NCBI GenBank assembly: GCA_027924585.1
Contig: BSBM01001931.1
Span: 186,001 to 250,000, forward strand
Origin: Larix kaempferi
Taxonomy: Eukaryota > Streptophyta > Pinopsida > Pinales > Pinaceae
Direction of reading: 5' to 3'
Length of the DNA: 64,000 nt
Below the pieces are notes generated by a model, which was not told the origin of the DNA, did not search any database, and saw only the letters and a list, made by a program, of their open reading frames with translations. Shown one piece after another: positions 10,232 to 24,911 of the stretch. The position numbers were made by a program, and so were the translations under genes. Within the stretch, counting starts at the first letter, position 1; the number at the start of each line of letters is the position of its first letter.

Positions 10232-10544
10232 AAGCTCTATCTTCAAAACTAGTTGCTAACTAACATTATTCCAAAAGGTGATTGATCTGGATCATCGAGT
10301 TCCTATCAACGGGAATAAAGCATGTTGTTGATTTGCGTCAGTTAGGAATGACTACATTTATGGAGATGGAGATGGGCAAAAATGCAATATACTATGAACG
10401 CATTAAAATTTCTAAAGTGGGTAGAAGGGAAAGGAAAATTTAAGGTTTAGGTTAAATAAAAGCATATGAGAATTTAGCTTAGTTTTAGGCATAGTTTAAA
10501 ATGGTGTAGGTGAGCTTAGAAATAGGATAGAGTAGTGCCTTGTT
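10232..10544. other. Non-coding, mixed to AT-rich
   Basis: Nothing recognisable. This is the first sequence in A beyond the part that copy B covers in the window, so it is unknown whether the duplication continues through it. Confidence 0.5.
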
Positions 10545-11300
10545 ATTTTTATTACTTCATTTTCTTTATTTTTTGTTTTATTTTATTTTTTAATGTTTTT
10601 TAATTTTTAAATTTCATTTAGAATTTATATTTAATATTTTTTTGGTTTTTTAGTGATAAGTTTATTTTTTATCTTATTTTTTTGTTAGTTTTAAATTATA
10701 AATTATTGTTTATTTTTTTATGGAATAAGGGAAAAATGGTTGGGCAATATTTAATTTTATAAAGATATTTAGTTTTTTCTATATTTGTTTTTAATAATTA
10801 TAAATTTAATTTTGTTATATTTTATTTCAAATAATTAGGTTTAAAATTTATATTTAATAATTTTTAGCTTTTGTGAGTGATAAGTTCATTTTTAATTAAA
10901 TATTGTTTTGCTAGTTTTAAATTATTGTTTATTTTTCATGGAGTAAGGGAAAAATTGTTCGGGAATATTTAATTTTATAAAGATATTTAGTTTTTTTTAT
11001 CTATGTTTGTTTTTAGTAATTATAAATTTAGTTTTATTATATTTTATTCCAAATAGTTAGGTTTAGAATTTATATTTAATAATTTTTTAATTTTTGTTAG
11101 TGATAAATTAATTTTTTATTAAATATTCTTTTGTTAGTTTTAAATTATTGTTTATTTTTCATGGAGTAAGGGAAAAACACTTGGGCAATATTTAATTTTA
11201 TAAAGATATTTAGTTTTTTTGTATGTTTGTTTTTAATAATTATAAATTTAGTTTTGTTATATTTTTTACTTGATAAATAATTTTTTGTTATTTTTACTAA
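10545..11300 (+). repeat. 220-bp AT-rich tandem repeat, about 3.4 copies
   Basis: The landmark GGGCAATATTTAATTTTATA followed by AAGATATTTAG recurs at 10,742, 10,961 (slightly changed) and 11,183, giving periods of 219 and 222 bp. Each unit also carries ATGGAGTAAGGGAAAAA upstream of the landmark and a run like TTTAATAATTATAAATTTA downstream. Confidence 0.85.
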
Positions 11301-11879
11301 GCATTGTGATATTTTCATAATTTACTTCTACTAATTTAAAAAAAAAAATTATGTTATTTTAACTTTGCTTATTTTTCATATTTTTACTAAGCATTGTGAA
11401 ATTTTCATAATTTTCTTCTACTAATTTAAAAATAAATACTTAATTTTCCATATTGTTTTCTTGTATAGAATTTTATGAGATGTGAAATATAAATTTTCTT
11501 GTAATTAGTACCATGATGTCGTGCATGAAGACTTGTTCTATTTTCTGTCAATGTTATTCTTAATAATTTAGTTTTTTTTCCATATTAAAATAGTTCCAAT
11601 TAATAATTAAGAGTTTGTTGAAATAGTTTAGATTTTAAGTTAATAACTATGACTTTGTTGAAAAAGGTTAGAGTTTTACTTAATCATTCTTAGTTTAATG
11701 TTTTGTTAGATTATAAATTACTATTGAATTACTTTTAGTAATTTGTTTATCAATGTTTTTTCCATGGTTATATATATAAATTTAATTGGAATATTTAAAT
11801 GAACATAAGATTATAGAAAATATTTGTTTTCTTATAAATATTAATTTGTACACATTTCTTTATATTGTTTGCATTAGTA
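11301..11879. other. AT-rich non-coding stretch
   Basis: Contains a roughly 90-bp imperfect duplication around 11,290-11,440 (TTTTTACTAAGCATTGTGA twice). Otherwise nothing recognisable. Confidence 0.5.
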
Positions 11880-12170
11880 GGTTGGCCATAGGAGTTCTAT
11901 TGAAAGTCTTGTATAGAGTGTTTTCAAAGGACCATTTTGGGAAATTGCTTGGAAACAATTTCCTAACTCGAAATCTTGACACGTGTGCCTTTGTTGTAGC
12001 TGGGAAGTGGAACGTCGTTCCGCTAGTAATAGGTGGAGGGAGGTAACTGCCAGAGAAGCCCTCCCAGTACGCCCCAAGTTGGGTGGTCGACCATGCATAT
12101 ACAAGGTTTTTAAAGTGCTCTAACGAGGGACCCCCCTTTGTTGACACTCTATTCAAGCAACCTAGGAGTT
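11880..12170. other. Hairpin-rich GC island of unknown nature
   Basis: Composition jumps from very AT-rich to near balanced. Several compact hairpins can be drawn: AGTGGAAC-GTC-GTTCCGCT (about 12,006-12,025, 8 bp with one G-T pair), GGAGGG ... CCCTCC around 12,035-12,065, and CCAA-G-TTGG near 12,075. Minus-strand frames of 76 and 98 codons also cross it (containing AVTSLHLLLAERRSTSQLQQ). I do not recognise either an RNA family or a protein family. A structured non-coding RNA or a remnant of a mobile element are both possible. Confidence 0.35.
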
Positions 12171-12389
12171 AGGATCTCTTTCCTTGGTAATTATAACTTT
12201 AACTCCTCTAAACTTGATCTACTTTAGGCACTCTTGTGCAACCCATATAACTTGTAACCACTAAATTTTAGAACATAACACTTATAAATCATACCACTTT
12301 TAACATTTGTGAGTCCATAAACCTTGGAAATTTATATAACACCAAAATCAAATTATCATTACTACATTAACCCATGTAATAATAACACC
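12171..12389. other. Left flank of the pyrimidine array
   Basis: Low-complexity A/C/T-rich sequence with little G, grading into the array. No gene seen. Confidence 0.5.
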
Positions 12390-12471
12390 TAAAAATTTCT
12401 CTCTCTCTCTCTCTCTCTAAACCCATACACCCATACCTATATATATCTTTCTCTCTCTAAACACATACCAA

Positions 12472-12508
<37 letters not shown>

Positions 12509-12837
12509 AAACCCCTACCCCCATACCTCTCTCTCTCTCTAAACCCCTAACCCCCAATCTCTCTTTCCATAAACCCCTAACCCTTAGTATCTCTTTCTCT
12601 CTCTCTCAACCCCTAAACACTAACACCCAACTCTCTATCTCTCTCTCTAAATCCCTAATCCCCAATCTCTCTCTCTCTGAACCTTTAACACCCAAACTAT
12701 CTCTCTCTCTCTCTAAAAACCTCACCCCAAAGCTTTCTCTCTCTCTAGACCCCTAACCCCAAATCTCTCTCTCTTTCTCTAAACCCATAACCTCCAATCT
12801 CTCTCTCTAGACCCCTAACCCTTAACCCCCTAAACCC

Positions 12838-12873
<36 letters not shown>

Positions 12874-13565
12874 ACCTAACCCTCATTCTCTCCCTCTCTA
12901 TCTCTCTAAATCCCTAACCCCCAATATCTCTCTCTCTCTCTCTATAAAGCCCCAACCTCAAATATCTCTCTCACCCTCTATCTAAACCCCAGACCCCCAA
13001 TCTCTCTAACTCTCTCTCTTTAAACCCCTGAACTCCAATCTCTCTCTCTCCATCTCTCTCCCTCTCTCTAAACACCTAACCCCTAATCTCTCTCTCTCTC
13101 TCTCAATACCTAACCCCTAATCTCTCTCTTTCTCTCTCTCTCTCTAAACTCCTAACCCCCATTCTCTCTATCTCTCTAAACCACTAACAACTAATATCTC
13201 TCTCTAAACCCTTGACATCCAATCTCTCTCTCTAAAACCCTAACACCCAATCTCTCTTTCTCTCTCTCTCTCTCTCTAAATACCTAACCCCCAATCTTTC
13301 TCACTTTAAACCCCTAACACCAATATCTCTCCATCACTATCTATCCATATATTTATATAAACCCCTAACCCAAATCTCTCTCTCTCTAAATCCCTAATCC
13401 CCAATATCACTTTCTCTAAAATCCTAACACCTCACCCCCAATCCCTTTCCCTGTCTCTCTAAACCCCGAACTGTTAATCAATCTCTCTCATTATCATATA
13501 TAAGTCTCTCTCTGTAAACCCTTATCCCACAATCTCTCTCTCTCTCCCCCTCTAAACACCTAAAA

Positions 13566-13608
<43 letters not shown>

Positions 13609-13662
13609 AACACCTAAAACTTGCTCTCTCTCTCTCTCTCTAAACCCCTACACCCTAACCCC

Positions 13663-13701
<39 letters not shown>

Positions 13702-13722
13702 AACCCCTACACCCTAACACCC

Positions 13723-13759
<37 letters not shown>

Positions 13760-13779
13760 AACCCCTACACCCTAACCCC

Positions 13780-13828
<49 letters not shown>

Positions 13829-13849
13829 AACCCCTAACCTCTCTCTCTC

Positions 13850-14703
13850 TCTCCCCAAATCCCCACTCCTCACCCACCTAACCCTACCCCCATCTCTATG
13901 TCCCTCTCCCACTTCACTAACCATTCATACTCCACCCTTGATCTCTCCCTATCTCTAAACCCATATTATCCCCCAATCTCTCTCTTTCTGAACCCCTAGC
14001 CTCAAATCTCTATCTCTCTCTCTAAACCACAAACCTTGATTTTCTCTCTCTCTCTCTAAACCCCTAACCACCAATATCTCTCTTTCTATCACTCCTATAA
14101 ACCCTAACTGAAAATCTATTTATCTCTTTATAAACTACTAATCCCCAATCTCTCACTCTCACTCCAAACCCCTAACCCTTGATCTATTATTTTCTATCTC
14201 TCTCTCTCTCTATAAACCCCTAACCTCCAATCTCCCTCTCACTCTAAACCTCTAACCTTCGATCTCTCTCTCTCTCTCTCTCTAAATCCCTAACCCCCAA
14301 TATATCTCTCTCTCTCTCCCTCTCTAAATCCCTAACCCCAAATCTCTCTCTCTCTCTCTCTAAACCCCTAACCCCAAATTTCTTTCTCCCCCCCTATCTG
14401 TATATAAACACCTAAACCCAATCTATCTCTCTAAAACCCTAATCCTTCTCTCTCTAAAACCTTGCCCTCCAATCTCTCTATCTTTCTCTTTATCTCTCTA
14501 AACCCCTAACCCCCAATCTCTCTCTCTTAAAGCCTGTAACGTTCAATCTCTCTCTCTCTCTCTCTCTCTAAATCCCTAAACACAAATATCTCTCTTTTTA
14601 ACACTCTCTCTCTCAACCCCTAAGCCCCAATCTCTCTTTCTCTCTAAACCCCTAACTGCCAATCTCTCCCTCTCTAAATCCGTAACCCCAATCTCTCTAT
14701 CTT

Positions 14704-14741
<38 letters not shown>

Positions 14742-15333
14742 AAACCCTCACCCCAATCTCTATCTCTCCAAACTCGTAACCCATAACCCCAAATCTCTCT
14801 CAGGATAAACCCTTAACCCCTAACGCTCTTTCTCTCCCTCTCAAACCCTAATCCCCAATCTCTCTCTCTCTAAACCCATAATACGCAATTTATCGCACTC
14901 TCTGTTAACCCCTAATCCTCTCTCTCTCTCTCTCTAAACCCCTAACCCCAATCTATGTATATGTAAACTCATAACGCATAACCCCCAATCTCCCTTTATC
15001 TCTCTCTCTCTCTCTCTCTCTAAATCCCTAACTCTCAATCTCTCCCCTTCTCTCACTCTCTCTAAAACCCTAACCCCCAATCCATTTGTATCCCTCTAAT
15101 CCCATGAAAATTAAACCTCAACCTCTCTCACTCTCTCTCTCTCTCTCTCCAAAACCCCACTCAACCACCTACCGCTCTCCCCCTCTTTATGCCCCTCTCT
15201 CCCCCCACCACTAACAATCTATACTCCTTCTGTGATATCTCTTTATCTCTTAGCCCTTATTAACTCCCAATCTCTCTCTCTAAACACCTGACCCCCAATC
15301 TCTCTCTCTCTCTCTCTCTAAACACCTGACCCC

Positions 15334-15379
<46 letters not shown>

Positions 15380-15400
15380 TTCTTTAAACCTCTAAACTCC

Positions 15401-15440
<40 letters not shown>

Positions 15441-15726
15441 AACCCGTAACCACCAATATTTGTCTTTCTATTTTTTTCTCTCCCTAAACTCTAACCCTCA
15501 ATCTCTCTCTTTAAACCAGTAACCTCCAATATCTCTCTAAACCCCCAAAATCTCTCTCTCTCTCTCTCTCAAACCCTACCCCAACCTATCTCTAAAACTC
15601 TTCCCCCAATCTCTCTTGATGCTCCTAACACCTAATCTCTCTCACTAAATAAAAAACATAGAATATCTCTCTCTATAAACCTCTAGCTTCCAAGCTATCT
15701 CGCTCTCTCTCTATACCCCTAATCCC

Positions 15727-15765
<39 letters not shown>

Positions 15766-16034
15766 AAACCATAACCCCCAATCTCTCTCTAACTCTCTCT
15801 ATAAACACTAAACCCACAATTTCTCTCTCTCTCTAAACAGCTAATGATGAATATCTCTCTTCTAAATGCCAAACTACAATCATCCTCTCTTTTTAAACCC
15901 ATAACCACCAATCTCTTTCTCTCTCTATCTCTCTCTCTCTAAACCCCTAACCACCAATCTCTCTCTTTCTATTTTTCTCTCTCTCCCTAAATCCTAGCCC
16001 CCAAACTCTATATCTCTCCCTAAACCCCTAAATC

Positions 16035-16083
<49 letters not shown>

Positions 16084-17235
16084 AACCCCTAACCACCAAT
16101 CTCTCTCTTTCTATTTTTCTCTCCCTCCCTAAAACCTAACCCCCAAACTTTATATCTCTCCCTAAACCCCTAACCACAATCTCTCTCTCTCTCTTTAAAC
16201 CCCTAACCACCAATCTCTCTCTTTCTATTTTTATCTCTCCCTCAAATCTAACCCCCAATATCTCTCTCTAAACCCCTAATCCCTAATCTCTCTCTCTCTC
16301 TCTCTCTATAAACTGTCACCATCTCTCTCTCTCTAAAACCCTACCCCCAACTTGTCTCTAAAATCCTACCCCCAATCTCTCTCTAAACTCCTAACTAGGA
16401 ATCTCTCTCTAAAATCCAAACACCCAATATCTCCCTCTCTAAACCTCTAACCTCCAGTCTATCTCTCTCTCTAAACCCATAATCTTTGATCTCTCTTTCT
16501 AAAACCTTAATACCCAATCTCTCTCTCTCTCTCTAAACCCCTAACCACTAATTTATCTCTCTCTAAACCCCAAACCTCCAATCTCTTATCTCTTTCTAAA
16601 ATTACGATAACACCTAATCTAGATCTCTCTTTGTAAGCCAATAAACTCCAATCTCTCTCTTTTTGTCTCTCTCTCTAAACCACTAACATCCAATCTCTCT
16701 CTCTCTAAAATCCTAACCACTAATTAGTCTCTCTCTAAACCCCTCACCTTCAATCTCTCTCTCTCTCTCTCTCTAAACCACTACTCCCAATCTCTCCCTC
16801 TCTAAACACCTAACCTAAAATATCTCTCCCCCCTCTCCCTCTCCCTCTCTCTCTCTTTTCGTGTGTGTGTGTGTGTGTCTCTCACTCTCTCTAAGCCCTT
16901 ATCCCCCAATCTCTCTCTCTCTCTCTCTCTAAACACCTAAACTTTGGTCTCTCTCTTACTAAACCCCCAACCTCTTTCTCTCTCTAAACCCCTAGCCTAT
17001 CTCTCTCTCCCCCCAAATGCCCACTCCACACCCATCTACCCCTACCCCCATCTATATGTCCCTCTCCCCCCTCACTAACCATCCATACTCCACCCTTGAT
17101 CTCTCTCTATTTCTAAACCCTTGTTATCCTCGAATATCTCTCTCTCCTTCTCTGCTCTAAACATATAACCTATATCTCTCTCTTCCTAAACCCCTAACCT
17201 CAAATCTCTATCTTTCTCTCTAAATCCCTAACCTT

Positions 17236-17273
<38 letters not shown>

Positions 17274-18284
17274 AAACCCCTAACCACCAATATCTCTCTT
17301 CCTATATCTCCCTCTATAAAACCTAACCACAAATCTATTTACCTCTCTCTAAGCCACTAATCCCCAATCTATCTCTCTAAACCCCTAACTCCCAATCTAT
17401 CTTTTTCTATATCTCTCCCTCTAAAACCCTAACCTCCCTTCTCACTCTCACTCTAAACCCCTAACCTCCAATATCTCTCTCTCTAAATCCCTAACCCCCA
17501 ATAGCTCTCACTATTTATCCCTCTCTAAATCCCTAACCTTAAATCTCTCTCTCTTTCTCTCTGTCTCTCTAAACCCCTAACCTCTAACCTCTACCTCTCT
17601 CTCTCTCTCTCCCTCCCTCTCTCTAAACACCTAAACCCCAATCTGTCTCTCCAAAACCCTAGCCACTAATCCTTCTCTCTCTAAACCCTTATTCTAATAT
17701 CACTATTTATCTCTCTCATCTTCAATCTCTCTCTTTCTCTCTAAAACGCTCACTTACAATATAAATATCTCTCTCTCTCTCTCACTCAACCCCTAACCCC
17801 AATCTCTGTCTCTCTAAACTCATAACCCATAACCCCCAATCTCTCTCTCTCTCTCTCAAACACTAACCACTAGTCTCTCTCTCTCTCTCTCCAAACCCCT
17901 AAGCCACAATCTCTCACACACTTTGTTAACCCCTAATCCTCTCTCTCTCTCTCTAAACACCTAACCCTAATATCTGTCTCTCTAAATTCATAACCCATAA
18001 CCCTCAATAAATTCATAACCCATAACCCCCAATCTCTCTCTCCCTCTATCAAACCCTAACCAACAATATCTCTCTCTCTTTAAACACCTAAGATGCAATG
18101 TCTCAAACTCTCTGTTAATCCCTAACCATCTCTCTCTCTCTCTCTCTCTCTCTCTAAATCCCTAACTCCCAATATCTCCCCTTCTCTCTCTCTCTCTAAA
18201 CCCCTAACCACCAATCTATATGTCTCTTTCTCTAATCCCATAATTGTTAACCCCCAACCTCTCTCCAAATGTGTAAAACCCTAA

Positions 18285-18320
<36 letters not shown>

Positions 18321-18480
18321 AAACCCCACTCAACCATCTACCCCTATCCCCCTCTTTATGTCTCTCTCTCCCCCAACCACTAACCATTCATACTCCTTCC
18401 ATGAAATCTCTCTATCTATGAACCCTTATTAACTCCCAATTTCTCTCTCTAAACACCTAACCCCCAATCTCTCTCTCTCT
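13850..18480 (+). repeat. Higher-order repeat of about 3.16 kb in the array
   Basis: Two different non-CT landmarks repeat with the same spacing: the segment containing ATGTCCCTCTCCC (13,898 and 17,056; 3,158 bp apart) and the related segment containing CAACCA then CCCCCTCTTTATG (15,189 and 18,358; 3,169 bp apart). Their surroundings also match (for example ACTCTGTTAACCCCTAATCC near 14,900 and 17,925). So the array was copied in blocks of many units, not only by slippage. Confidence 0.75.
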
Positions 18481-19029
18481 CTAAACCCCCAAAATTTCCC
18501 TCCCTCTCTAAAACCCTACCCCAAACCTGACTTTAAATTCCTACCCCCAATCTCTCTCTACATTCCTAATCCCCAGTCTCTCTCACTAAACCCCAAACAC
18601 CCAATATCTCTCTCTCTCTAAACCTCTAACCTCTTGTCCATCTCTCTCTCTAAGCCAGTATCCTCAATCTCTCTCTCTAAACCTCTAATCCCAAATATCT
18701 CTCTCTTTCTCTAAACCCATCACCTCAAACCTCTCTCTCTCTCTCAATCCTTAATCCCTAACACCTAACCCCCAATCTCTCTATAACTCTCTCTATAAAC
18801 AATGAACCCGTAATTTATCTCTCTATAAACCCCTAATGATGAATATCTCTCTTCTAAATGTTGAAACTCCAATCCCCCCCTCTCTCTCTCTAAACCCCTA
18901 ACCACCAATATCTCTCTCTCTTTCTCCCTCTCTTTAAACCTCTAACCACCAATCACTCTCTTTCTATTTTTCTCTCTCTTCCTAAACCCTATCCCCCAAT
19001 CTCTATATCTCTCCATAAACCCCTAGCCC

Positions 19030-19076
<47 letters not shown>

Positions 19077-20635
19077 TCCAATATCTCTCTTTCTAAACCC
19101 CAACCCCCAACCTCTCTCTCTCTCTAAAACCCTAACCGAAATTTGACTCTAAGACCCTACCCCCAAGCTATCTCTAACCCCCAACCCCGAACCTCTCGCT
19201 CTAAACCCCTAACCCCCAATTTGGATCTCTCTCCCTAAACCTCTAAACTCCAATCTATATTCTCTCTGAACCTCTAACCCCAGTCTCTCTCTCTCTCTCT
19301 AAACCCAAATCACCAATCTCTCTCTCGAAACCCATAACCTCAAATCTCGCTCTCTCTCTCTAAACCCATAACCTCCAATCTCTCTCTCTCTAAATCCCTA
19401 AGCCCTAATCTCTAACCCCCAATATATCTCTCTCACTAAACACTGAACCCCCGATATCTCTCTCTCTAATCTCTTCACGATGAATCTCTTTCTCTTTACA
19501 TGCCTAACCTTCAATCTCTCTCTCTCTCTAAACCCATAGCCACAAATCTCTCTCTCTCTCTCTCTCTCAAACCCAATATCTTTATATCTCTCTAAACTAC
19601 TAATTCCCAAACTCTCTCTCTCTCTCTAAACCCCTAACACCGAATCTCTCTTTTGTTATCTCTCTCTCTAAACCCCTAAAGTACAATCTCTCTCTCACTC
19701 AAAGCCCCTAGTCTCTAATCTCTTTCACCCTTTAAACCCCTAACCCCCAATATCTCTCTCTCTCTCTCTCGAAACCCCTAACTCTTAATATATACCTATC
19801 TCTCTCTCTAAACCCCTAACCCACAATCTCTCTCTCTCTCTAAACCTCTAACTACTCATCTCTTTCTCTAAATAGCTAACCCCTAATATCTCTCTCTACA
19901 CCCCTATCCTCCAATCTCTCCATCTCTATCTTTATCTCTCTAGACCCCTAACCACCCCCCCTCTCTTTCTAAGACCCTAACCCCCAATATCTCTCTCCAT
20001 CTATCTAAATATGTAAACTGCAATCTCTCTCTCACAAACTCTAATCCACTAACATCCATTCTCTCTCTCTTTCTAAACCCCTAACCCCCAATATATGTCT
20101 CTCTCTCTAGTCTCCTAACCTCTAATCTCTCTCACTCTCTCCCTAAGCCCCCAAACCCAACCTCTCTCTTTCTCTCTCAAACCCTACCACCAATCTATCG
20201 CTAAAACCCTACCCCTAATCTCTCTCTAAACCCCTAACCCCCAATATCTTTCTCTGTAAACCCATAACAACCAATCTCTCTCTCACTCTAAACCTCTAAT
20301 CTCCAGTTTATATCTCTCTCTAAACCCATAATCTCCAATCTCTCTCTATAAACCCCTAACCTTTAATCTCTCTCTCTCTCTCTCTCGCAACACCAATCCC
20401 CCGATATCTCTCTCTATCTAAACCCCTAATGCTGAATATCTATATCTTTAAATTCCTAAACTCCAATCCCTCTCTCTCTCTAAACCCCTCATGACCAATC
20501 TCTCTCTCTCTCTCCCAACCTCTTACTTCTAACCTCTCTTTAGATTCCTAACCCTTAATCTCTCTCTCTCTCTCAACCCCTATCCTCCAATCTCTCTATC
20601 TCTCTCTCTAAATATATATAAACCCATAACACTAA

Positions 20636-20639
<4 letters not shown>

Positions 20640-20684
<45 letters not shown>

Positions 20685-21131
20685 TCCTAACCCCTACTCT
20701 CTCTTTCTAAATCACTCACTTTAAACCCTAAAATCCATTCTCTCGTTCTCTAAACCCCTAACCCCCAATCTCTCTCTGTAAACACCTAATATCTCTCTCT
20801 CTAAAAATGTATCTCAATTCTCTCTCTCTCTAGACGCCTAATCCCAATATCTCTCCCTTTAAACCCTGAACCCCCAATCCACCCCTCTCTCTCTAAACCC
20901 CTAACCTTGAATCTCTATATTCCTGCTCCTCTCTCTAAACCACTAACACTGAATATCTCTCTTTATTTCTTTATATTTAATCCCCCAACCCCCAAAATCT
21001 CTTTCTCTCTCTCTCTAAAGCAACAACCCTTAACGTCTCTATCTATCTATTTATCTATATCTCTATCTCTCTAAACCCCTAACCACCATTCTCTTTCAAT
21101 TTATCTATCTATCAAAACCACTAACACCGAT

Positions 21132-21164
<33 letters not shown>

Positions 21165-21341
21165 ACTCCTTTCCTGAATATCCCCTACTCCCTCTTTTGC
21201 GCTCTCTCTCTCTCTTTCTAAACCCCTAACCTTCAATCTCTCTCTCACTCTAAGTGCCTAACCTCTAATATCTCTCTCTCTCTCTCTCAAATCTTAACCC
21301 CAATATCTCTCTCTCTCTCTCTCTCTCTCTCTAAACACCTA

Positions 21342-21376
<35 letters not shown>

Positions 21377-21611
21377 AAGCCCCTAATGTTCTCTATCTCT
21401 TGCTCTCTCCCTCTCTAAGCCCCTAACCCCCAATATCTCTCTCACACAATCTAATCCCCTAACCTCCATTCTCTATATCTCTATAAATAGATAACCCCCA
21501 ATCTCTCTCTCTCAGACGATACAATCCCCTAACCTCCATTCTCTCTATAAACCCCTAACCCTAATATCTCTCTCTCTCTATATATATATATATAAACCCC
21601 TAACCCTAATA

Positions 21612-21643
<32 letters not shown>

Positions 21644-22092
21644 AACCCCTAATCTCTCTTTCTAAATCACTCACTTTAAACCCTAAAATCTATTCTCTCT
21701 TCTCAAAACCCCTAACCCCCAATCTCTCTTTGTAAACACCTAATCTCTCTCTCTCTAAACAATTGTCTCAATTCTCTTTATCTACAGAACCTTAATTCCA
21801 ATCTCTCTCCCTTTAAACCCCTAACCCCCAATCCCCCCTCTCTTTCTCTCTAAACCCCTACCCCTTAATCTCTCTATGTCTCCCTCTCTCTCTAAACCCC
21901 AAACGCCTAATATCTCTCTTTCTTTATTTATATCTAATCACCTAACCCCCCAATATATCTTTCTCTCTCTCTCTAAAACACTAACCCTGAACGTCTCTAT
22001 CTATCTATTTATCTATCTCTCTATCTCTCTAAACCCCTAACCACCATTCTCTCTCAATCTATCTATCTATCAAAAACCACTAACACCCATTA

Positions 22093-22125
<33 letters not shown>

Positions 22126-22550
22126 ACCCCTTGCCCCAATATCCCTTTCTCCCTCTCTTGCACTCTCTCTCTCTCTCTAAAAAAAACCCTAACCACCTAT
22201 CTCACTCTTGCTATCTAAAATCCTAACACCCAATCTCTCTCTCTCTGTAAACACCTAATCCTCAAGCTCTCTCTTTCTATATTTCTCTCTAAACTCCTAA
22301 CCTCCAATCTCTCTCTATCTCACTCGCTAAACCGCCAAACCCCAATCTCTCTCCCTCTCTCTCTCTAAACCCTAACCCACAATCTCTCTCTCCATCTAAA
22401 TCCCTAACCCCAAAACTCTCTCTCTCTTTAAACCTATAACCTCTCTCTCTCTCTAATCCCTAACCCTCAATCTCTCTCTATTTAAACCTATAACCCCCAA
22501 TCTCTCTCTTTATCTTGCTCTCTCTCTCACTCTCTCTAAACCACTAATAC
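20640..22550 (+). repeat. 958-bp tandem duplication inside the array
   Basis: The series (TA)n, then AATCACTCACTTTAAACCCT, then GTAAACACCTAAT, then ACGTCTCTATCTATCTATTT occurs at about 20,660-21,190 and again at about 21,575-22,140. The ACGTCTCTAT landmark lies at 21,033 and 21,991. The second copy ends in a short (CA)n run. Confidence 0.8.
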
Positions 22551-23661
22551 CTACTCTCTCTCTCTCCCTCTCTATATCTATAACCCCCTAACCCCCAATT
22601 TGTCTCTTTCTCTCTCTCTCTCAAAACTCCTACCCACAATCTCTCTCTCTCTAAACTCCTAACCACCAATCACTCTCTTTCTATATCCCTCTCTAAACAC
22701 CTAACCCCCAATCTCTCTATATATTTATAAACCTTTAACCCCTAATCTCTTATACTCTCTCTCTCTCTAAACCACTAACCCCCAATCTCTCTCTTCCTCT
22801 CTCCCCCTCTCCCCCTCTCTAAACCCTTAATACCCATTCTTTCTTTCTCTCCCTCTAAACCCCCAACCCCAAATCTCTCTCTCTCTTTCTCTCAAACCCT
22901 AACCACCAATATCTCTCTCTCTTTAAACCCCTAAGCGAAAATCACTCCCTCTCACTCTCTCAATCCCTAACTCCCAATCTATCCCTTTCTCTCACTCTCT
23001 TTAAACCCCTAACCCCCAATCTATCTGTCTCTCTCTCTAATCCCATAAATGTTAACCACCAATCTCTTTTCCTCTCTCTCCCTCTCTCTCTCCAAAACAC
23101 CACTCAACCATCTACCCCTCTCCCACTCTTTATGTCACTCTCTCCCCCCACCACTAACTCTCCATACTCCTTCAATGATATATATCTATCTCTTAGCCCT
23201 CATTAACTCCCAATCTCTCTCTCTAACCACCTAACCCACATTCTATATCTCTCTCTATTAATCCCTAAACTCGAATCTCTCTCTCTCTCTCTCTCTAAAC
23301 CCCTAACCTCCAATCTCTCTCCCTCTCCCTAAACCCCTAAGTTGCAATCTCTCTCCCTCTCCTTAAACCCCTAAGCTCCATCATATCTCCCTAAACCCAT
23401 AACCACCAATCTCTCTCTTCCTAAACTCTAACCCCCAATATCTCTCTCTAAACCCCTAACACCCAATCTCTCTCCCTCTCTCTTTAAACCCCCAACCTAG
23501 CTCTAAAATCCTACCCCAAATCTATAACTAAAGTCTTAACCCCCAATCTATCTCTCTAAACCCCAAACACCCAATATATCTCTCTCTATATCTCTAACCT
23601 CCAATCTATCTCTCTCTCTCTAAACCCGTAATCCTCAATCTCTCTCACTAAACCCCTAATC

Positions 23662-23699
<38 letters not shown>

Positions 23700-24865
23700 A
23701 AACCCATAACCTCCAATCTCTCTCTCTCGAAATCCCTAAGCTCTAAGCCCTAACCCCAAATGTCTTTATAACTCTCTCTATAAACACTGAACTGAAAATT
23801 TCTCTCTCTCTCTCTCTCTAATCCCCTAATGATGAATTTCTCTCTCTTCCAAATTATGAAGCTCTAGTTCCTCTCTCTCTCTCTCTAAACCCCTTGCCAC
23901 CAATCTCTCTCTTTCTATTTTCTCTCTCTACCTAAACCCTAACCCCCAATCTCGAATCTCTCCCTAAACCCCTAACCCCAATCTCTCTCTCTCTCACTCC
24001 TAACCACCAATATCTCTATCTCTAAACCACAACCCTCAACCTATCTCTCTCACACCCTGAAACCCCACCCCCAATCTATTTCTAAAACCCTACCCCCAAT
24101 CTATATCTAAACCCCTAACCTCAGATCTATCTCTCTAAACCCCTAACCACCAATCTCTCTCTCTCTCTATCTCTAAACCTTTAACCTCCAGTATATCTCT
24201 CTCTCTAAACCTCTAAACTCTAGTCTATCTCTCTCTCTCTTAACCCAAATCTCTAATCTCTTTCTCTAAAACCCTAACCTCCAATCTCTCTCTAAACCCC
24301 CAACCTCCAGTCTCTCTCTAAACCCCCAACCTCCAATCTCTCTCTCTCTTTCTCTCTAAACCCATAACCTCCAATATATCTCTTTAAATCCCTAATCCAT
24401 AAGCCATAACCCCCAATATATATCTCTCACTAAACACCAAATCCCTAATATCTATCTCTCTAAAACCACTAAGGGTGAATCTTCCTCTCGCTCTAAATGC
24501 CTAACCTCCAATCTGTCTCTCTCTCTAAATCCATAGCCACCAATATATCTCTCTCTAAACCCCACTCTCTTTATATCTCTCTAAACCACTAACCCCCAAA
24601 CTCTCTCTCTCACTCTCTCTAAACCCCTGTCACCCAATCTCTCTTTAAACCCCTAACCTCCAATCTCTCTCACTCTAAGCCCCCAACCTCAAATCTCTCT
24701 CTCCCTCTAAACCCCCAACCCAAAATATATCTCTCTCTCTTTCTCTCTAAACCCCTACCTCTTAATATATCTCTCTCTTTCTCTCTAAACCCCTACCTCT
24801 TAATATCTACCTCTCTCTCTCTCTCAAACCCTAACCCAAAAATCTCTCTCTCTCTAAACCCCTAG

Positions 24866-24911
<46 letters not shown>

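Noticed and set aside
13621-13881. Reading frames of Leu/Ser or Glu/Arg repeats in the array (also 19,398-19,610, 23,049-23,234, 25,447-25,689, 28,132-28,341, 35,522-35,788, 43,478-43,747)
   Set aside because: They arise because (CT)n and (GA)n have no stop codons in any frame; no domain and no conserved start.
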